The notes under the pieces are model-generated. The model saw nothing but the letters and a program-made list of their open reading frames with translations. It did no database searches and was not told the DNA's origin. From the NCBI RefSeq assembly GCF_046719735.1, contig NZ_JAUTWQ010000011.1, positions 171,079 through 235,078 on the forward strand: 64,000 nucleotides of DNA, given 5' to 3'. A program made the translations under genes and the position numbers. Shown one piece after another: positions 47,247 through 55,774 of the stretch. The DNA is from Halobacillus_B rhizosphaerae. GTDB taxonomy: Bacteria; Bacillota; Bacilli; Bacillales; Halobacillaceae. Position 1 is the first letter of the stretch. The number at the start of each line of letters is the position of its first letter.

Positions 47247-48722
47247 GTGACAACATTTCAATCATTAGGTTTATCAAAACCAGTTCTTAAAGCATTAGAT
47301 TATATGGGCTTTGAGGAAACAACACCAATTCAAGAACAAACCATCCCCCTAGGCTTAGAAGGTAAGGATGTCATCGGACAGGCGCAGACCGGAACAGGAA
47401 AGACAGCAGCCTTCGGAATTCCGATGATCGAGAAAATTAATAAAGACCTTAAATCAGTACAAGGTCTTGTAATTGCGCCTACACGTGAGCTTGCGATTCA
47501 AGTAGCGGAAGAAGTAAACCGTCTGGGTAAAAACAGCGGAGTCCGCACACTGCCAATTTATGGCGGTTCCAACATGGAACGTCAGATTCGTGCCCTGAAA
47601 GATAACCAAATCGTTGTAGCCACACCTGGACGTCTGCTAGATCATATTCGTCGTAAAACAATTAAGCTTGAGAATGTTCATACGGCTGTGCTAGATGAAG
47701 CAGACGAAATGTTAAACATGGGCTTTATTGATGATATTAGAGATATTCTTAAAGCATTGCCAGAACATCGTCAGACCTTATTGTTCTCTGCAACAATGCC
47801 GAAAGAAATCCGTAATATCGCAACGACCCTTATGAAAAAACCTGAAGAGGTTAAAGTGAAATCAAAAGAAATGACTGTGGAAAATATCGAACAGTATTAT
47901 GTGGAGATTCCTGAGAAACATAAGTTCGATACACTTACTCGTTTACTTGATATTCATGCACCGGCTCTAGCTATTGTCTTTGGCCGTACGAAACGCCGTG
48001 TAGATGAACTGTCTGATGGACTGCAGGCTCGCGGTTTCCGTGCAGAAGGTATTCATGGAGATCTAACGCAAGGAAAGCGTATGTCTGTGTTAAACAAATT
48101 TAAACGCGGACGTATCGAAATCCTTGTGGCAACTGATGTTGCTGCTCGTGGACTGGACATTTCTGAAGTATCTCACGTGTACAATTTCGACATCCCTCAG
48201 GATCCAGAAAGCTATGTACACCGTATCGGCCGTACGGGTCGTGCTGGACGTAAAGGGGAATCCGTTTCCTTTGTTACACCACGTGAGAAAGCTCAGCTTA
48301 ACTTAATTGAAAAACTAACGAAGAAAAAAGTAGAGCGTTTGCGCGTACCATCTTCTGATGAAGCTAAACGCGGCCAGCAGCAAATTGCAGTTGAAAAAAT
48401 TACTGAAAACCTGCAATCAGATGACTTGAAAAAGTATCATCAGGCTGCAGATCAATTGCTGCAGGAGCATGATGCTTCTGATGTCGTAGCAGCTGCATTG
48501 AAGATGCTGACGAAAGAACGTGATGAAGTTCCAGTTCGTTTGTCTTCTGTTCAACCGATTAGCGTTAAAAACGCTCAAGGTAAAAACAAGAAGAGCTACC
48601 GTGGTAAAGATGGGAACCGTAACTTCAACCGCAGTGGTGGTAATAAATCACGTAATCGCAACTTTAATAGTAAAAACAAGCGTGGTTTTCAGAACAAAAG
48701 CCGTAACTCAAACGCTAAATAA
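47247..48722 (+). CDS. cshA: DEAD-box RNA helicase CshA
   Basis: The 491-residue helicase has every core motif: Q motif near TTPIQEQ, AQTGTGKT, PTRELA, TPGR, DEAD, SAT, ARGLD and HRIGRTGR. A C-terminal tail of about 60 residues rich in Asn, Arg, Lys and Gly follows, as in CshA of bacilli. CshA unwinds RNA in mRNA decay, ribosome biogenesis and cold adaptation and associates with the RNA degradosome. The start is GTG 47247 after AAAGGAG. It has its own leader and terminator. Confidence 0.96.
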   Translation: MTTFQSLGLSKPVLKALDYMGFEETTPIQEQTIPLGLEGKDVIGQAQTGTGKTAAFGIPMIEKINKDLKSVQGLVIAPTRELAIQVAEEVNRLGKNSGVRTLPIYGGSNMERQIRALKDNQIVVATPGRLLDHIRRKTIKLENVHTAVLDEADEMLNMGFIDDIRDILKALPEHRQTLLFSATMPKEIRNIATTLMKKPEEVKVKSKEMTVENIEQYYVEIPEKHKFDTLTRLLDIHAPALAIVFGRTKRRVDELSDGLQARGFRAEGIHGDLTQGKRMSVLNKFKRGRIEILVATDVAARGLDISEVSHVYNFDIPQDPESYVHRIGRTGRAGRKGESVSFVTPREKAQLNLIEKLTKKKVERLRVPSSDEAKRGQQQIAVEKITENLQSDDLKKYHQAADQLLQEHDASDVVAAALKMLTKERDEVPVRLSSVQPISVKNAQGKNKKSYRGKDGNRNFNRSGGNKSRNRNFNSKNKRGFQNKSRNSNAK

Positions 48723-48735
48723 GATATAAGTCATC

Positions 48736-48774
48736 AACTGACAGATCCTTCGTGGTCTGTCAGTTTTTTGTTAC
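48736..48774 (+). terminator. Intrinsic terminator after cshA
   Basis: Arms CAACTGACAGA and TCTGTCAG form a stem followed by a run of six T residues. Confidence 0.88.
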
Positions 48775-48785
48775 CCGGAAGGATC

Positions 48786-48955
48786 GGTTTCGAGACTATA
48801 ATTGAACTTAGGGGCTTCGGGAAAAGGTTCGCTTTCCGTGGGGCGGGCGCTAAGCCTCCTCGAGCTAAGCTCTCCGGGGTCTTATCTGTCCCGCAATTCC
48901 CACAGGAGTCTCGCCGTTTCCCTCCGTCCCTTAACCATAGAAGAATCTCGAAACC
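48786..48955. repeat. Small repeat element with 10-bp terminal inverted repeats
   Basis: GGTTTCGAGA (48786-48795) and its exact complement TCTCGAAACC (48946-48955) flank a G+C-rich core with GCTTTCCGTGGGGCGGGCGC and CACAGGAGTCTCGC. The core resembles dispersed intergenic repeats known in Bacillaceae. No coding capacity is seen. The 170-bp size and terminal repeats resemble a miniature inverted-repeat element. Confidence 0.55.
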
Positions 48956-49228
48956 ATTTGAGAAAACGGAAATTCTGATGATAACATGCAGCCTCCACTA
49001 CTATGGAAAAAGGTTTGATTTTGTTTTTCGGGGAAGAAGTTACCATCTACATTGAGTATAGGCTGTACATAAAAATGAATAGCTAGTGAATGTAACTCGG
49101 CAGGTCATTTGCTCCCTGCAGGAAAGCCACCTTTATTCTATTAAAGCAATGGACCTTTGTTATCTCGAAATCAAGTATGAACCAAAACTGCATGTTAGTT
49201 TTATTAACTAATGATATGTAACAAAACA
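48956..49228. other. Intergenic region downstream of the repeat
   Basis: No gene or strong structure is seen between the repeat and the terminator of the rhomboid gene. Confidence 0.4.
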
Positions 49229-49258
49229 AAAAAACCGCCTCATGTAGAGACGGATTTT
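49229..49258 (-). terminator. Intrinsic terminator of the rhomboid gene
   Basis: On the minus strand CCGTCTC pairs with GAGGCGG (with one bulge) and is followed by seven T residues. Confidence 0.75.
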
Positions 49259-49266
49259 CTGGGTTG

Positions 49267-50031
49267 TTATAGAAAGTTACTGAATACATAAACGGCGACG
49301 AAAAAGATGATGGCTCCCCAAAATAGGTAGCGGCCAATATTGCCGGCTGACGGATTTTTGTTTCTGTACCGGTTGGGGTTAAACCCAATAGAGGAACTGG
49401 TGGAATGCTTCTCCCTTATTCGGGAAAGTGAAAAACTTTGCACGTTCTTCAAAATGATTGGACCAAGTGCAAACCCGCCGATGAAACCAAAGACATGGCC
49501 CAACACGTTAATGTTCGGCTGTAAAAAGGTCATGATGAGGCCAAGAATGAAAATGACGAATATGATCTGGGAATTCGCCTGGTCAATTAAGTTCTTTCTA
49601 AACAAAACCATAAAAATATAGACGCCAAACAATCCAAAAATGGCACCGGATGCCCCCAAATGAGGGTTGTAGGCATCAGGCTGGACTACAAAGGTACCTA
49701 AGTTTCCAGCAAATCCTGCAAATAAATAAAGCGCAATAAATTTTCCCTTGCCAAGCATTTGTTCAAGCGCTGGCCCGAATAAAACGAGGGAGAAAGAATT
49801 AAACAAAGCATGAGAAAAACCGGCGTGGAGAAAGACAGGTGTAATTAACCGCCAATACTCTCCCTGTGAGACCAGGACATTGATGCCCAGACCCCAGCGG
49901 AAGAATTCCTCAGCTGCCCCGAGCTGAAGTACATCAATTAATAACCATAGACCAAAGTTAATAATCACCAGCCAGGAAACGATGGGATAAAATTTAAAAA
50001 ATTCCTTGAAGTTTTCCGTTCGAACAAACAT
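49267..50031 (-). CDS. Rhomboid-family intramembrane serine protease
   Basis: The 254-residue protein has six or seven membrane spans, the catalytic serine in GASGAIFG, the histidine in NVLGHVFGFIGG and the oxyanion region HAGFSHALFNSFSL. These residues identify an active rhomboid protease, which cleaves within membrane segments of substrate proteins. It corresponds in place to B. subtilis YdcA, next to acpS. The ATG 50031 follows AAAGGAG at eight bases; the longer frame from 50112 has a worse site. It is transcribed divergently from acpS. Confidence 0.9.
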   Translation of the reverse strand: MFVRTENFKEFFKFYPIVSWLVIINFGLWLLIDVLQLGAAEEFFRWGLGINVLVSQGEYWRLITPVFLHAGFSHALFNSFSLVLFGPALEQMLGKGKFIALYLFAGFAGNLGTFVVQPDAYNPHLGASGAIFGLFGVYIFMVLFRKNLIDQANSQIIFVIFILGLIMTFLQPNINVLGHVFGFIGGFALGPIILKNVQSFSLSRIREKHSTSSSIGFNPNRYRNKNPSAGNIGRYLFWGAIIFFVAVYVFSNFL

Positions 50032-50156
50032 AGGCCATTCTCCTTTACATAACTGCTCTTCGTCAATATAAGCAAAAAGAACATCTATTATTCTTTTTTT
50101 AACCACTTCCATAATCGGGTATACTACAACTAGTTAACTTGTAAAGGAAGATAAAA

Positions 50157-50513
50157 GTGATCAAAGGCATAGGTGTAGACATTTTAGAGATAGAACGTAT
50201 TAACCAAAGTATAATGCGTAATCCAAGGTTTATTCAACGAATATTAACTAAGAAAGAGCAGGAGAAATATAAGCAATTAAAGGGAAAGCGTCAAACTGAG
50301 TTTGCAGCTGGCCGGTTTGCGGCTAAAGAAGCGTTCTCGAAAGCGGCAGGTACGGGGATTGGGCGGCTCAGCTTTCAAGATATAGAAATTCTTCCAAATG
50401 CAAGCGGCGCTCCAGAAATACAAGTCAAAGGTTATGAAAACCAATTTTTATGGGTTGCGATTTCTCACAGCTCTGCTCAAGTCATTGCTCAAATTGTGAT
50501 CGAAGAAAGGTGA
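50157..50513 (+). CDS. acpS: Holo-[acyl-carrier-protein] synthase
   Basis: The 118-residue enzyme has the AcpS motifs GIGVDILEIERI and FAAGRFAAKEAFSKAAGTGIG, with the acidic magnesium ligands. It transfers 4'-phosphopantetheine from CoA to acyl carrier protein, essential for fatty acid synthesis. It starts at GTG 50157 after AAAGGAAG. It heads the acpS, nnr, lipoprotein gene group. A TATACT lies about 30 bases upstream in the intergenic region and may be part of the promoter. Confidence 0.95.
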   Translation: MIKGIGVDILEIERINQSIMRNPRFIQRILTKKEQEKYKQLKGKRQTEFAAGRFAAKEAFSKAAGTGIGRLSFQDIEILPNASGAPEIQVKGYENQFLWVAISHSSAQVIAQIVIEER

Positions 50514-50571
50514 AATGGCATAATTACATAGGTTGTCTCATAACATTGTAATGCGGGTAGGAGGGAACGAA

Positions 50572-52086
50572 ATGGATATTGTCACCGCACAAGAAATGTA
50601 CGAATGGGACCAGGTGGCTATAAAGTCAGCTGGAATTGAAGGGAAAATATTAATGGAAAGTGCTGGCCGAGCTGCCGCGGATGTAATCGAACGGAGAATA
50701 CCGGAACATCATAAAGTGGTCGTGCTCATCGGAGCAGGAAATAATGGTGGAGATGGTTTCGTCATTGCCAGAACCTTATTGAACCGAGGATACGAAGTAG
50801 AGGCCTGGCAAGTGGCAGCGGACGAAAAAATATCCGGGGATGCGATAGTTCATAAGGAAATCTTTCTTGCTTCAGGTTACTCCCTTTTTCAATTGAACGA
50901 TTGGGACGCTCTGACACAGTCACTCGAAAAGGCAGATGTGATCGTGGATGCCATGCTGGGTATTGGAGCGAAGGGACCGTTACGCTCTCCTTTCAATGAA
51001 ATAGTGGAACTGGTAAACAAGCAGAATTCCTGCAGGATTGCGGTCGATCTCCCCACTGGAGTTCCAGCGGATGAAGGAATTGAGGAGTTTGATGGAGTTC
51101 GGGCGGATTTAACAGTAGTGATAGCTGCATTGAAAATGAGTGCAGTTGTACAGCATACACGACCCTTTTACGGGGAAATCGAGATGGTGGAGATCGGGCT
51201 TCCTGTTCGCAAGCTCCGCCATCCCGAACGTCTTGTCTGGCAGCGTCATGATGTAAAGCGAAGCCTGCCGGAGCGAATGACGAATTCTCATAAAGGGAGT
51301 CACGGGAAAGGATTAATGGTCGGGGGCTCTGATCTAATGCCGGGTTCAATCGCCATGTCCGCAAAAGCGGCTCTTAGGAGCGGTGCCGGGCTGTTAACAG
51401 TAGCAACGGCTAAGGAAGTCATCCCTTCTGTTTCTTCTTACGTGCAGGAAGCAACCTTTCTTGCGATGAGTGAAACGGCTGGGAAGATTACCGGTCACAT
51501 AAAGGATGACCTTCAAGGGTTTGACGCAGCAGCGGTTGGAATGGGACTGGGCCGTCATCCGGAGGCACAGGAGCTGATAGAAGAGCTTCTTGAGCAAATA
51601 GAAGCTCCGCTTTTGATCGACGCCGATGGACTTTTTCATTTGAAGGAACTTTTTGATAAAGTGGCTCAGCGGCCGTATCCGACTATTCTTACTCCCCATC
51701 CTGGAGAGTTCGCTCGTCTATTGGGAAAGCCGATTAAGACCATTATGCAATCTCCCTTTGCGTATTGTCGGAGCTTTGCCTGCAAGCATAGAGTGTATCT
51801 CGTGTTAAAAGGTCCGGCTACGATTATTACTTCCCCGGAAGGAAAGCAGCGAGTCGATTTGACCGGAAATGCAGGGCTTGCAAAAGGTGGCACAGGTGAT
51901 GTGTTATCTGGCATCCTGCTTGCTATGGTTTTACAAGGTGGATCTATTTTGGACGGAATCAGCAATGGCTGCTTTATTCATGGCACAACAGCCGAGTTAT
52001 TAACGGACGAGCAGCACGCAATGAGAGATTTGCTTGCGACGGACGTGGTAGAAGGGTTGTCCCAAACCTTTCGTACATTTTCTTGA
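50572..52086 (+). CDS. nnr: Bifunctional NAD(P)H-hydrate epimerase / ADP-dependent dehydratase
   Basis: The 504-residue protein joins two domains. The N-terminal YjeF_N epimerase (about 1-205) has GAGNNGGDGFVIAR and VDAMLGIG. The C-terminal ribokinase-like dehydratase (about 225-500) has MVGGSDLMPGSIAMSAKAAL, LTPHPGEFARLL and the catalytic-region GNAGLAKGGTGDVLSGI. Together they repair hydrated NADH and NADPH with ADP. B. subtilis has the activities on separate proteins; the fused form is common in related genera. The start is ATG 50572 with AGGAGGG upstream, better than the frame opening at 50533. Confidence 0.93.
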   Translation: MDIVTAQEMYEWDQVAIKSAGIEGKILMESAGRAAADVIERRIPEHHKVVVLIGAGNNGGDGFVIARTLLNRGYEVEAWQVAADEKISGDAIVHKEIFLASGYSLFQLNDWDALTQSLEKADVIVDAMLGIGAKGPLRSPFNEIVELVNKQNSCRIAVDLPTGVPADEGIEEFDGVRADLTVVIAALKMSAVVQHTRPFYGEIEMVEIGLPVRKLRHPERLVWQRHDVKRSLPERMTNSHKGSHGKGLMVGGSDLMPGSIAMSAKAALRSGAGLLTVATAKEVIPSVSSYVQEATFLAMSETAGKITGHIKDDLQGFDAAAVGMGLGRHPEAQELIEELLEQIEAPLLIDADGLFHLKELFDKVAQRPYPTILTPHPGEFARLLGKPIKTIMQSPFAYCRSFACKHRVYLVLKGPATIITSPEGKQRVDLTGNAGLAKGGTGDVLSGILLAMVLQGGSILDGISNGCFIHGTTAELLTDEQHAMRDLLATDVVEGLSQTFRTFS

Positions 52087-52139
52087 GTTATGGTGATGCG
52101 TTCCCTTTGTCCTCCAGTTGAGACAAAGGAGTTGAGCAG

Positions 52140-53162
52140 ATGAAAAGACGTTTCCTAATCCTTTTGTTCGCCTCATTGTTTGCCTTGCTCGCACTGAGTG
52201 CGTGCGGACAGCAATCTAAAGAAGATGTTTTGAAAAAGCTCGAACAAAAGGCAGACGATATGGCTGGATATAAAACTGAAGCAAATATGAAGATGCGTAC
52301 GGGTAAAGATGAACAGAAATACCATATCCAAGTGTGGCATAAGAAAAAGGATTTTTACCGAGTTCAGCTGCAAAATGACCAGGATGAAAAAGGAAGCCAG
52401 ATCATTTTGAAAAATAGCAGCGGTGTTTATGTTCTCACTCCTGCGTTAAATAAAAGCTTTAAGTTTCAAAGTGATTGGCCGCAGAACACCAGCCAGCCTT
52501 ATTTATTCGCATCACTAATTAAAGATATCAAGACAGACTCGGATGCGGAATTTAACACGAGCGAAAAATATTTTGTCTTTAAAACGAAAACCAATTATCA
52601 AAACAATAAAACACTTCCGTCCCAGGAAATTTATTTTGATAAGAAAAGTTATCAGCCAGTGATGGTGAAAGTATTCGACCAGGACATGAATCCTTTAGTA
52701 GAGGTGCAGTTCGCAAACTTCGCTAAAGATGACTCCTTGAAAAAGGAAGACTTTGACGTAGATAAAAATATGGCGATGGCTCCTTCTGAAGTTCCTGTTG
52801 CCAGTATGGATGATAATAAAGAAGAAGCTGTGCTGTATCCAGGTGAAACATACGGCGCTGAGCTTACTGATGAGCAGGAATTAAAAACAGAAGATGGAAA
52901 ACGAGTCATTATGAATTTTGCGGGTGATAAGAACTTCACTCTAATTCAAGAAACTGCAGATGTGCAGCCGGCAAGTGCCCAAGCTTCTATTCAAGTAAGT
53001 GGAGATCCTGTTCAGCTTGAAGATGGAGTGATTGGTGCTATGGCAAACAAGCGGCTGCAGTGGACACAGAATGGAACCACATTCCATTTAGCGAGTGATC
53101 AATTGACTGAAGATGAAATGGTTTCTGTGGCAAGCTCCATTAATAATCACGCAGTTAAATAA
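52140..53162 (+). CDS. Lipoprotein of the LolA-like/YdcC family
   Basis: The 340-residue product has a lipoprotein signal peptide with lipobox LSAC and lipidation at Cys22. The mature part resembles LolA-like lipid-carrier folds, as in the sporulation protein YdcC/GerS. Characteristic pieces are the N-terminal YKTEANMKMRTG and the strand-rich QEIYFDKKSYQPVMVKVF. In B. subtilis ydcC stands between acpS and alr, just as here. A role in spore germination or cell envelope lipids is possible; the precise function is unknown. The start follows AAAGGAG at eight bases. Confidence 0.85.
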   Translation: MKRRFLILLFASLFALLALSACGQQSKEDVLKKLEQKADDMAGYKTEANMKMRTGKDEQKYHIQVWHKKKDFYRVQLQNDQDEKGSQIILKNSSGVYVLTPALNKSFKFQSDWPQNTSQPYLFASLIKDIKTDSDAEFNTSEKYFVFKTKTNYQNNKTLPSQEIYFDKKSYQPVMVKVFDQDMNPLVEVQFANFAKDDSLKKEDFDVDKNMAMAPSEVPVASMDDNKEEAVLYPGETYGAELTDEQELKTEDGKRVIMNFAGDKNFTLIQETADVQPASAQASIQVSGDPVQLEDGVIGAMANKRLQWTQNGTTFHLASDQLTEDEMVSVASSINNHAVK

Positions 53163-53220
53163 ATTTTCGGTGAGCAGGCTTAGCGGTCTGCTTTTATTTT
53201 ACAGTAAGAATGATTCGAAA

Positions 53221-53405
53221 AGTTATAGGGCGAATTTCGCACTGGTCGGGGCTGAACGGGTACTTCCGCTTTTCATTGTCCGTCTGCAAGGTCCAGCCCC
53301 TCGAGTCATAAGTCAATCGCCTGCGAGAGGAAAGGGCACCTCTCTCCGCCGTTCCGGTGGCTTGCTTAGCCCGGGAGATCTAAACGCTCGCTTCCGCTTT
53401 TCTAT
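53221..53405. repeat. Second copy of the intergenic repeat element
   Basis: CAGCCCCTCGAGTCATAAG (53293-53311) and GCTTAGCCCGGGAGATCTAA followed by CGCTCGCTTCCGCTTTT (53364-53401) match blocks of the element at 13690-13975, in which the long hairpin is intact. This copy has the blocks in changed order and lacks the hairpin. It ends just before the alr promoter. Confidence 0.65.
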
Positions 53406-53434
53406 TTGACAGGGGTGTTGGCTCGTTGAATAAT
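53406..53434 (+). promoter_or_regulatory. Sigma-A promoter of alr
   Basis: TTGACA (53406-53411), a 17-base spacer and AATAAT (53429-53434) form a near-consensus promoter 36 bases before the alr start. Confidence 0.8.
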
Positions 53435-53469
53435 AGAGAGATATTGTATTGAAGTGAGGTGTCAAACCC

Positions 53470-54630
53470 TTGTCTATTGAAACTTTTTATAGAGATTCCT
53501 GGGCTGAGGTGGATCTTTCGGCGGTTGATTATAATATCAAGCAGCTGAAGGGGCGTCTTCCTGAAGAGGTGGGGATTTACGCGGTGGTAAAAGCGAATGC
53601 GTATGGCCACGGGGACTTGCAAATAGCGAAACAAGCACTGGAATCAGGAGCGAAAGCCCTTGCTGTCTCTCTATTAGATGAGGCAATTAAACTAAGAGAA
53701 GCAGGAATAGATGCTCCTATTCTGGTAATGGGGTGGGTTCGACCGGGGGATGTGGAAATTGCCGCCCGGCTGGATGTCAGCTTAACCGTTTTTCAAAAAG
53801 AGTGGCTGGAAGAAGTCAGCCGTCTTGACCTTCCTTGTACGCTTAAGCTTCACATGAAGTGGGATACAGGGATGGGGAGAATTGGTATTCGCTCGGCAGA
53901 GGAAATGGATATCCTTCTTAATGGGATCAGTAAGAATTCGATGCTTGAATTAGAAGCTGTTTTCACTCATTTTGCAACGGCAGATGAAGAAGATTTGGAT
54001 TATTTCCAGGTCCAGTCAGATCGTCTGGAACAATTGCTGAATCATTTAAAGAAAGTCTGGAAAGATCCAGTGCAGATTCATACGGGTAACAGTGCAGCAA
54101 GCATGCGCTTCCCGGAGCATATGAAACATTATGTACGTTTTGGCATTAGTATGTACGGACTTTACCCGTCAGAAGTAGTGAAAAGAGAGAAACCTATTGA
54201 CTTACACCCTTCCTTCTCCCTGAAGACTCGGTTAATCCACGTGAAGAAATTAGCAGCGGGAGAATTTATCAGCTATGGGGCCACGTATGAAACTCAAGAG
54301 GAGGAATGGATAGGTACCGTTCCTCTAGGATACGCAGATGGCTGGATAAGAAAATTACAAGGGATGGAAGTGCTCGTAGATGGTAAACGACTCCCAATTG
54401 TAGGGAGAATATGCATGGATCAGTTCATGATTCGGCTTGATCAGGAATATCCTTTAGGAACAATGGTTACCTTAATTGGTAAAGACAAGGGACAACAGGA
54501 AATTTCAACAGATGAAGTAGCAGACTATTTAGATACCATTAATTATGAAATCCCTTGTATGATTAGTTATCGAGTTCCTCGAATATATTTAAAAAATGGA
54601 CAAATTGTGGAAGTGGATAACTCCCTGTGA
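53470..54630 (+). CDS. alr: Alanine racemase
   Basis: The 386-residue enzyme has the PLP lysine Lys41 in VVKANAYGHG, the catalytic tyrosine in SYGATYET, GRICMDQFMI, and MKWDTGMGRIG. It interconverts L- and D-alanine for peptidoglycan. It starts with TTG 53470 after GAGGTGTC. It has its own promoter and is followed by the ndoAI/ndoA pair, as in B. subtilis. Confidence 0.96.
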   Translation: MSIETFYRDSWAEVDLSAVDYNIKQLKGRLPEEVGIYAVVKANAYGHGDLQIAKQALESGAKALAVSLLDEAIKLREAGIDAPILVMGWVRPGDVEIAARLDVSLTVFQKEWLEEVSRLDLPCTLKLHMKWDTGMGRIGIRSAEEMDILLNGISKNSMLELEAVFTHFATADEEDLDYFQVQSDRLEQLLNHLKKVWKDPVQIHTGNSAASMRFPEHMKHYVRFGISMYGLYPSEVVKREKPIDLHPSFSLKTRLIHVKKLAAGEFISYGATYETQEEEWIGTVPLGYADGWIRKLQGMEVLVDGKRLPIVGRICMDQFMIRLDQEYPLGTMVTLIGKDKGQQEISTDEVADYLDTINYEIPCMISYRVPRIYLKNGQIVEVDNSL

Positions 54631-54712
54631 CCCGCTTCATGTCAGCGTTCGGCAATTTTTCCCATCAGGAGAGCTAAGGTGGCATCTTTTACGAAAAAAT
54701 TCCAACACTCCT

Positions 54713-54741
54713 TTGCAATAGACACTCCTGAATGATAAGAT
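54713..54741 (+). promoter_or_regulatory. Promoter of ndoAI-ndoA
   Basis: TTGCAA (54713-54718), a 17-base spacer and TAAGAT (54736-54741) fit a sigma-A promoter 52 bases before the antitoxin start. Confidence 0.65.
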
Positions 54742-54792
54742 TAGGGTGGACTTATTGACTGGTTTCTTTTTTAGAGAAGATGGTGGAGGTGT

Positions 54793-55074
54793 ATGGTTTT
54801 GTCCGACAGCATGCAAGAGATTGTCATCCGGATTCCGGATAACCTACTGAATGAAGTAGATGGATTCATTCAACTCGAAAACAGTGATCGGAGCGATTTC
54901 ATGTGTCAAGCAACTAAAATGTATTTGCGGGAGAAGAAACAACGCCATGTTAGAGAATCCATGCGCAGAGGCTACATGGAAATGGCGAAAATTAATTTAA
55001 ACATCGCTTCAGAAGCGTTTCAGGCTGAAGAGGAGGCAGAACACACCCTGGAGCAATTAGTGGGCGGGGTGTGA
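54793..55074 (+). CDS. ndoAI: EndoAI antitoxin (MazE type)
   Basis: The 93-residue protein has an N-terminal ribbon-helix-helix domain (IVIRIPDNLLNEVDGFIQLEN, then RSDFMCQATKMYL) followed by a helical C-terminal segment with acidic residues that binds the toxin. It matches B. subtilis EndoAI (YdcD), the antitoxin of the MazF-type RNase EndoA. It autoregulates the operon as a complex with the toxin in related systems. It ends five bases before the chosen toxin start. GGTGGAGGTGT precedes the ATG. Confidence 0.93.
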   Translation: MVLSDSMQEIVIRIPDNLLNEVDGFIQLENSDRSDFMCQATKMYLREKKQRHVRESMRRGYMEMAKINLNIASEAFQAEEEAEHTLEQLVGGV

Positions 55075-55079
55075 AGCCA

Positions 55080-55430
55080 TTGATAGTCAAACGAGGAGAC
55101 GTTTATTTCGCTGATTTGTCCCCAGTTGTGGGATCTGAGCAAGGCGGGGTTCGTCCGGTTCTCATTCTTCAAAACGATATCGGTAATCGTTTCAGTCCTA
55201 CTGTAATCGTTGCAGCGATTACAGCGCAAATACAGAAAGCCAAACTTCCTACACATGTTGAAATTGATGCAGCCAAATACGGTTTTGAACGAAATTCAGT
55301 AATCCTGCTGGAACAAATCAGAACTATTGATAAACAGCGTTTGACCGACAAGATTACTCAGCTAGATGAACCTATGATGCAGCGTGTGAATGAAGCGCTG
55401 CAGATTAGTCTTGGACTAATTGATTTTTAA
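55080..55430 (+). CDS. ndoA: Endoribonuclease toxin EndoA (MazF family)
   Basis: The 116-residue protein, from TTG 55080, begins MIVKRGDVYFADLSPVVGSE and is nearly the same as B. subtilis EndoA across its length, including RPVLILQNDIGNRFSPTVIV and QIQKAKLPTHVEID. EndoA cuts RNA at UACAU. A GTG at 55071, overlapping the antitoxin stop, is an alternative start that adds three residues; I prefer the TTG because it gives the exact length and N terminus of the B. subtilis protein. As in B. subtilis, the pair is chromosomal and coexists with the downstream sigma-B module. Confidence 0.95.
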   Translation: MIVKRGDVYFADLSPVVGSEQGGVRPVLILQNDIGNRFSPTVIVAAITAQIQKAKLPTHVEIDAAKYGFERNSVILLEQIRTIDKQRLTDKITQLDEPMMQRVNEALQISLGLIDF

Positions 55431-55433
55431 TAA

Positions 55434-55466
55434 TGAAGCTGTCGTTGAAGGCAGCTTCATTTTTGT
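55434..55466 (+). terminator. Intrinsic terminator after ndoA
   Basis: Arms ATGAAGCTG and CAGCTTCAT (9 bp) with a short inner loop are followed by TTTTTG. Confidence 0.8.
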
Positions 55467-55774
55467 TGTCTCAAAAAAGTTTGAGTCAATTGGATTTACC
55501 TCCCTTTTTTCATAGAGCAAAAGCTGTACCAGCAGCCTAAGATCCAAGTTTATAAATAGAAATTCATTTCCTGCTCTTGTACCGCAGGCCGAATACTGAG
55601 CTTTTATTGTCACTTCAAATGTTTGCCAGTACAAAAATTTGGGAAAATACATAGCGGATTTTTTCAATCAAGTATAAAATAGGGTTAATTAGTATATAAA
55701 ATATCGAATCTTTGATAACATTATATTTGGATATTAATTCGTTAATTTTATAGGAATATGGTGGAGGTTTACAA
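55467..55774. other. Intergenic region upstream of rsbR
   Basis: This A/T-rich stretch of about 300 bases must hold the promoter of the rsbR-to-rsbX operon. Several A/T-rich -10-like sequences occur (for example TATAAA near 55675), but none has a convincing -35 partner. No gene is seen. Confidence 0.45.

Noticed and set aside
54793..55430. The ndoAI/ndoA pair as a mobile addiction module
   Set aside because: Its position between alr and rsbR is conserved in Bacillus; it is a core chromosomal pair.
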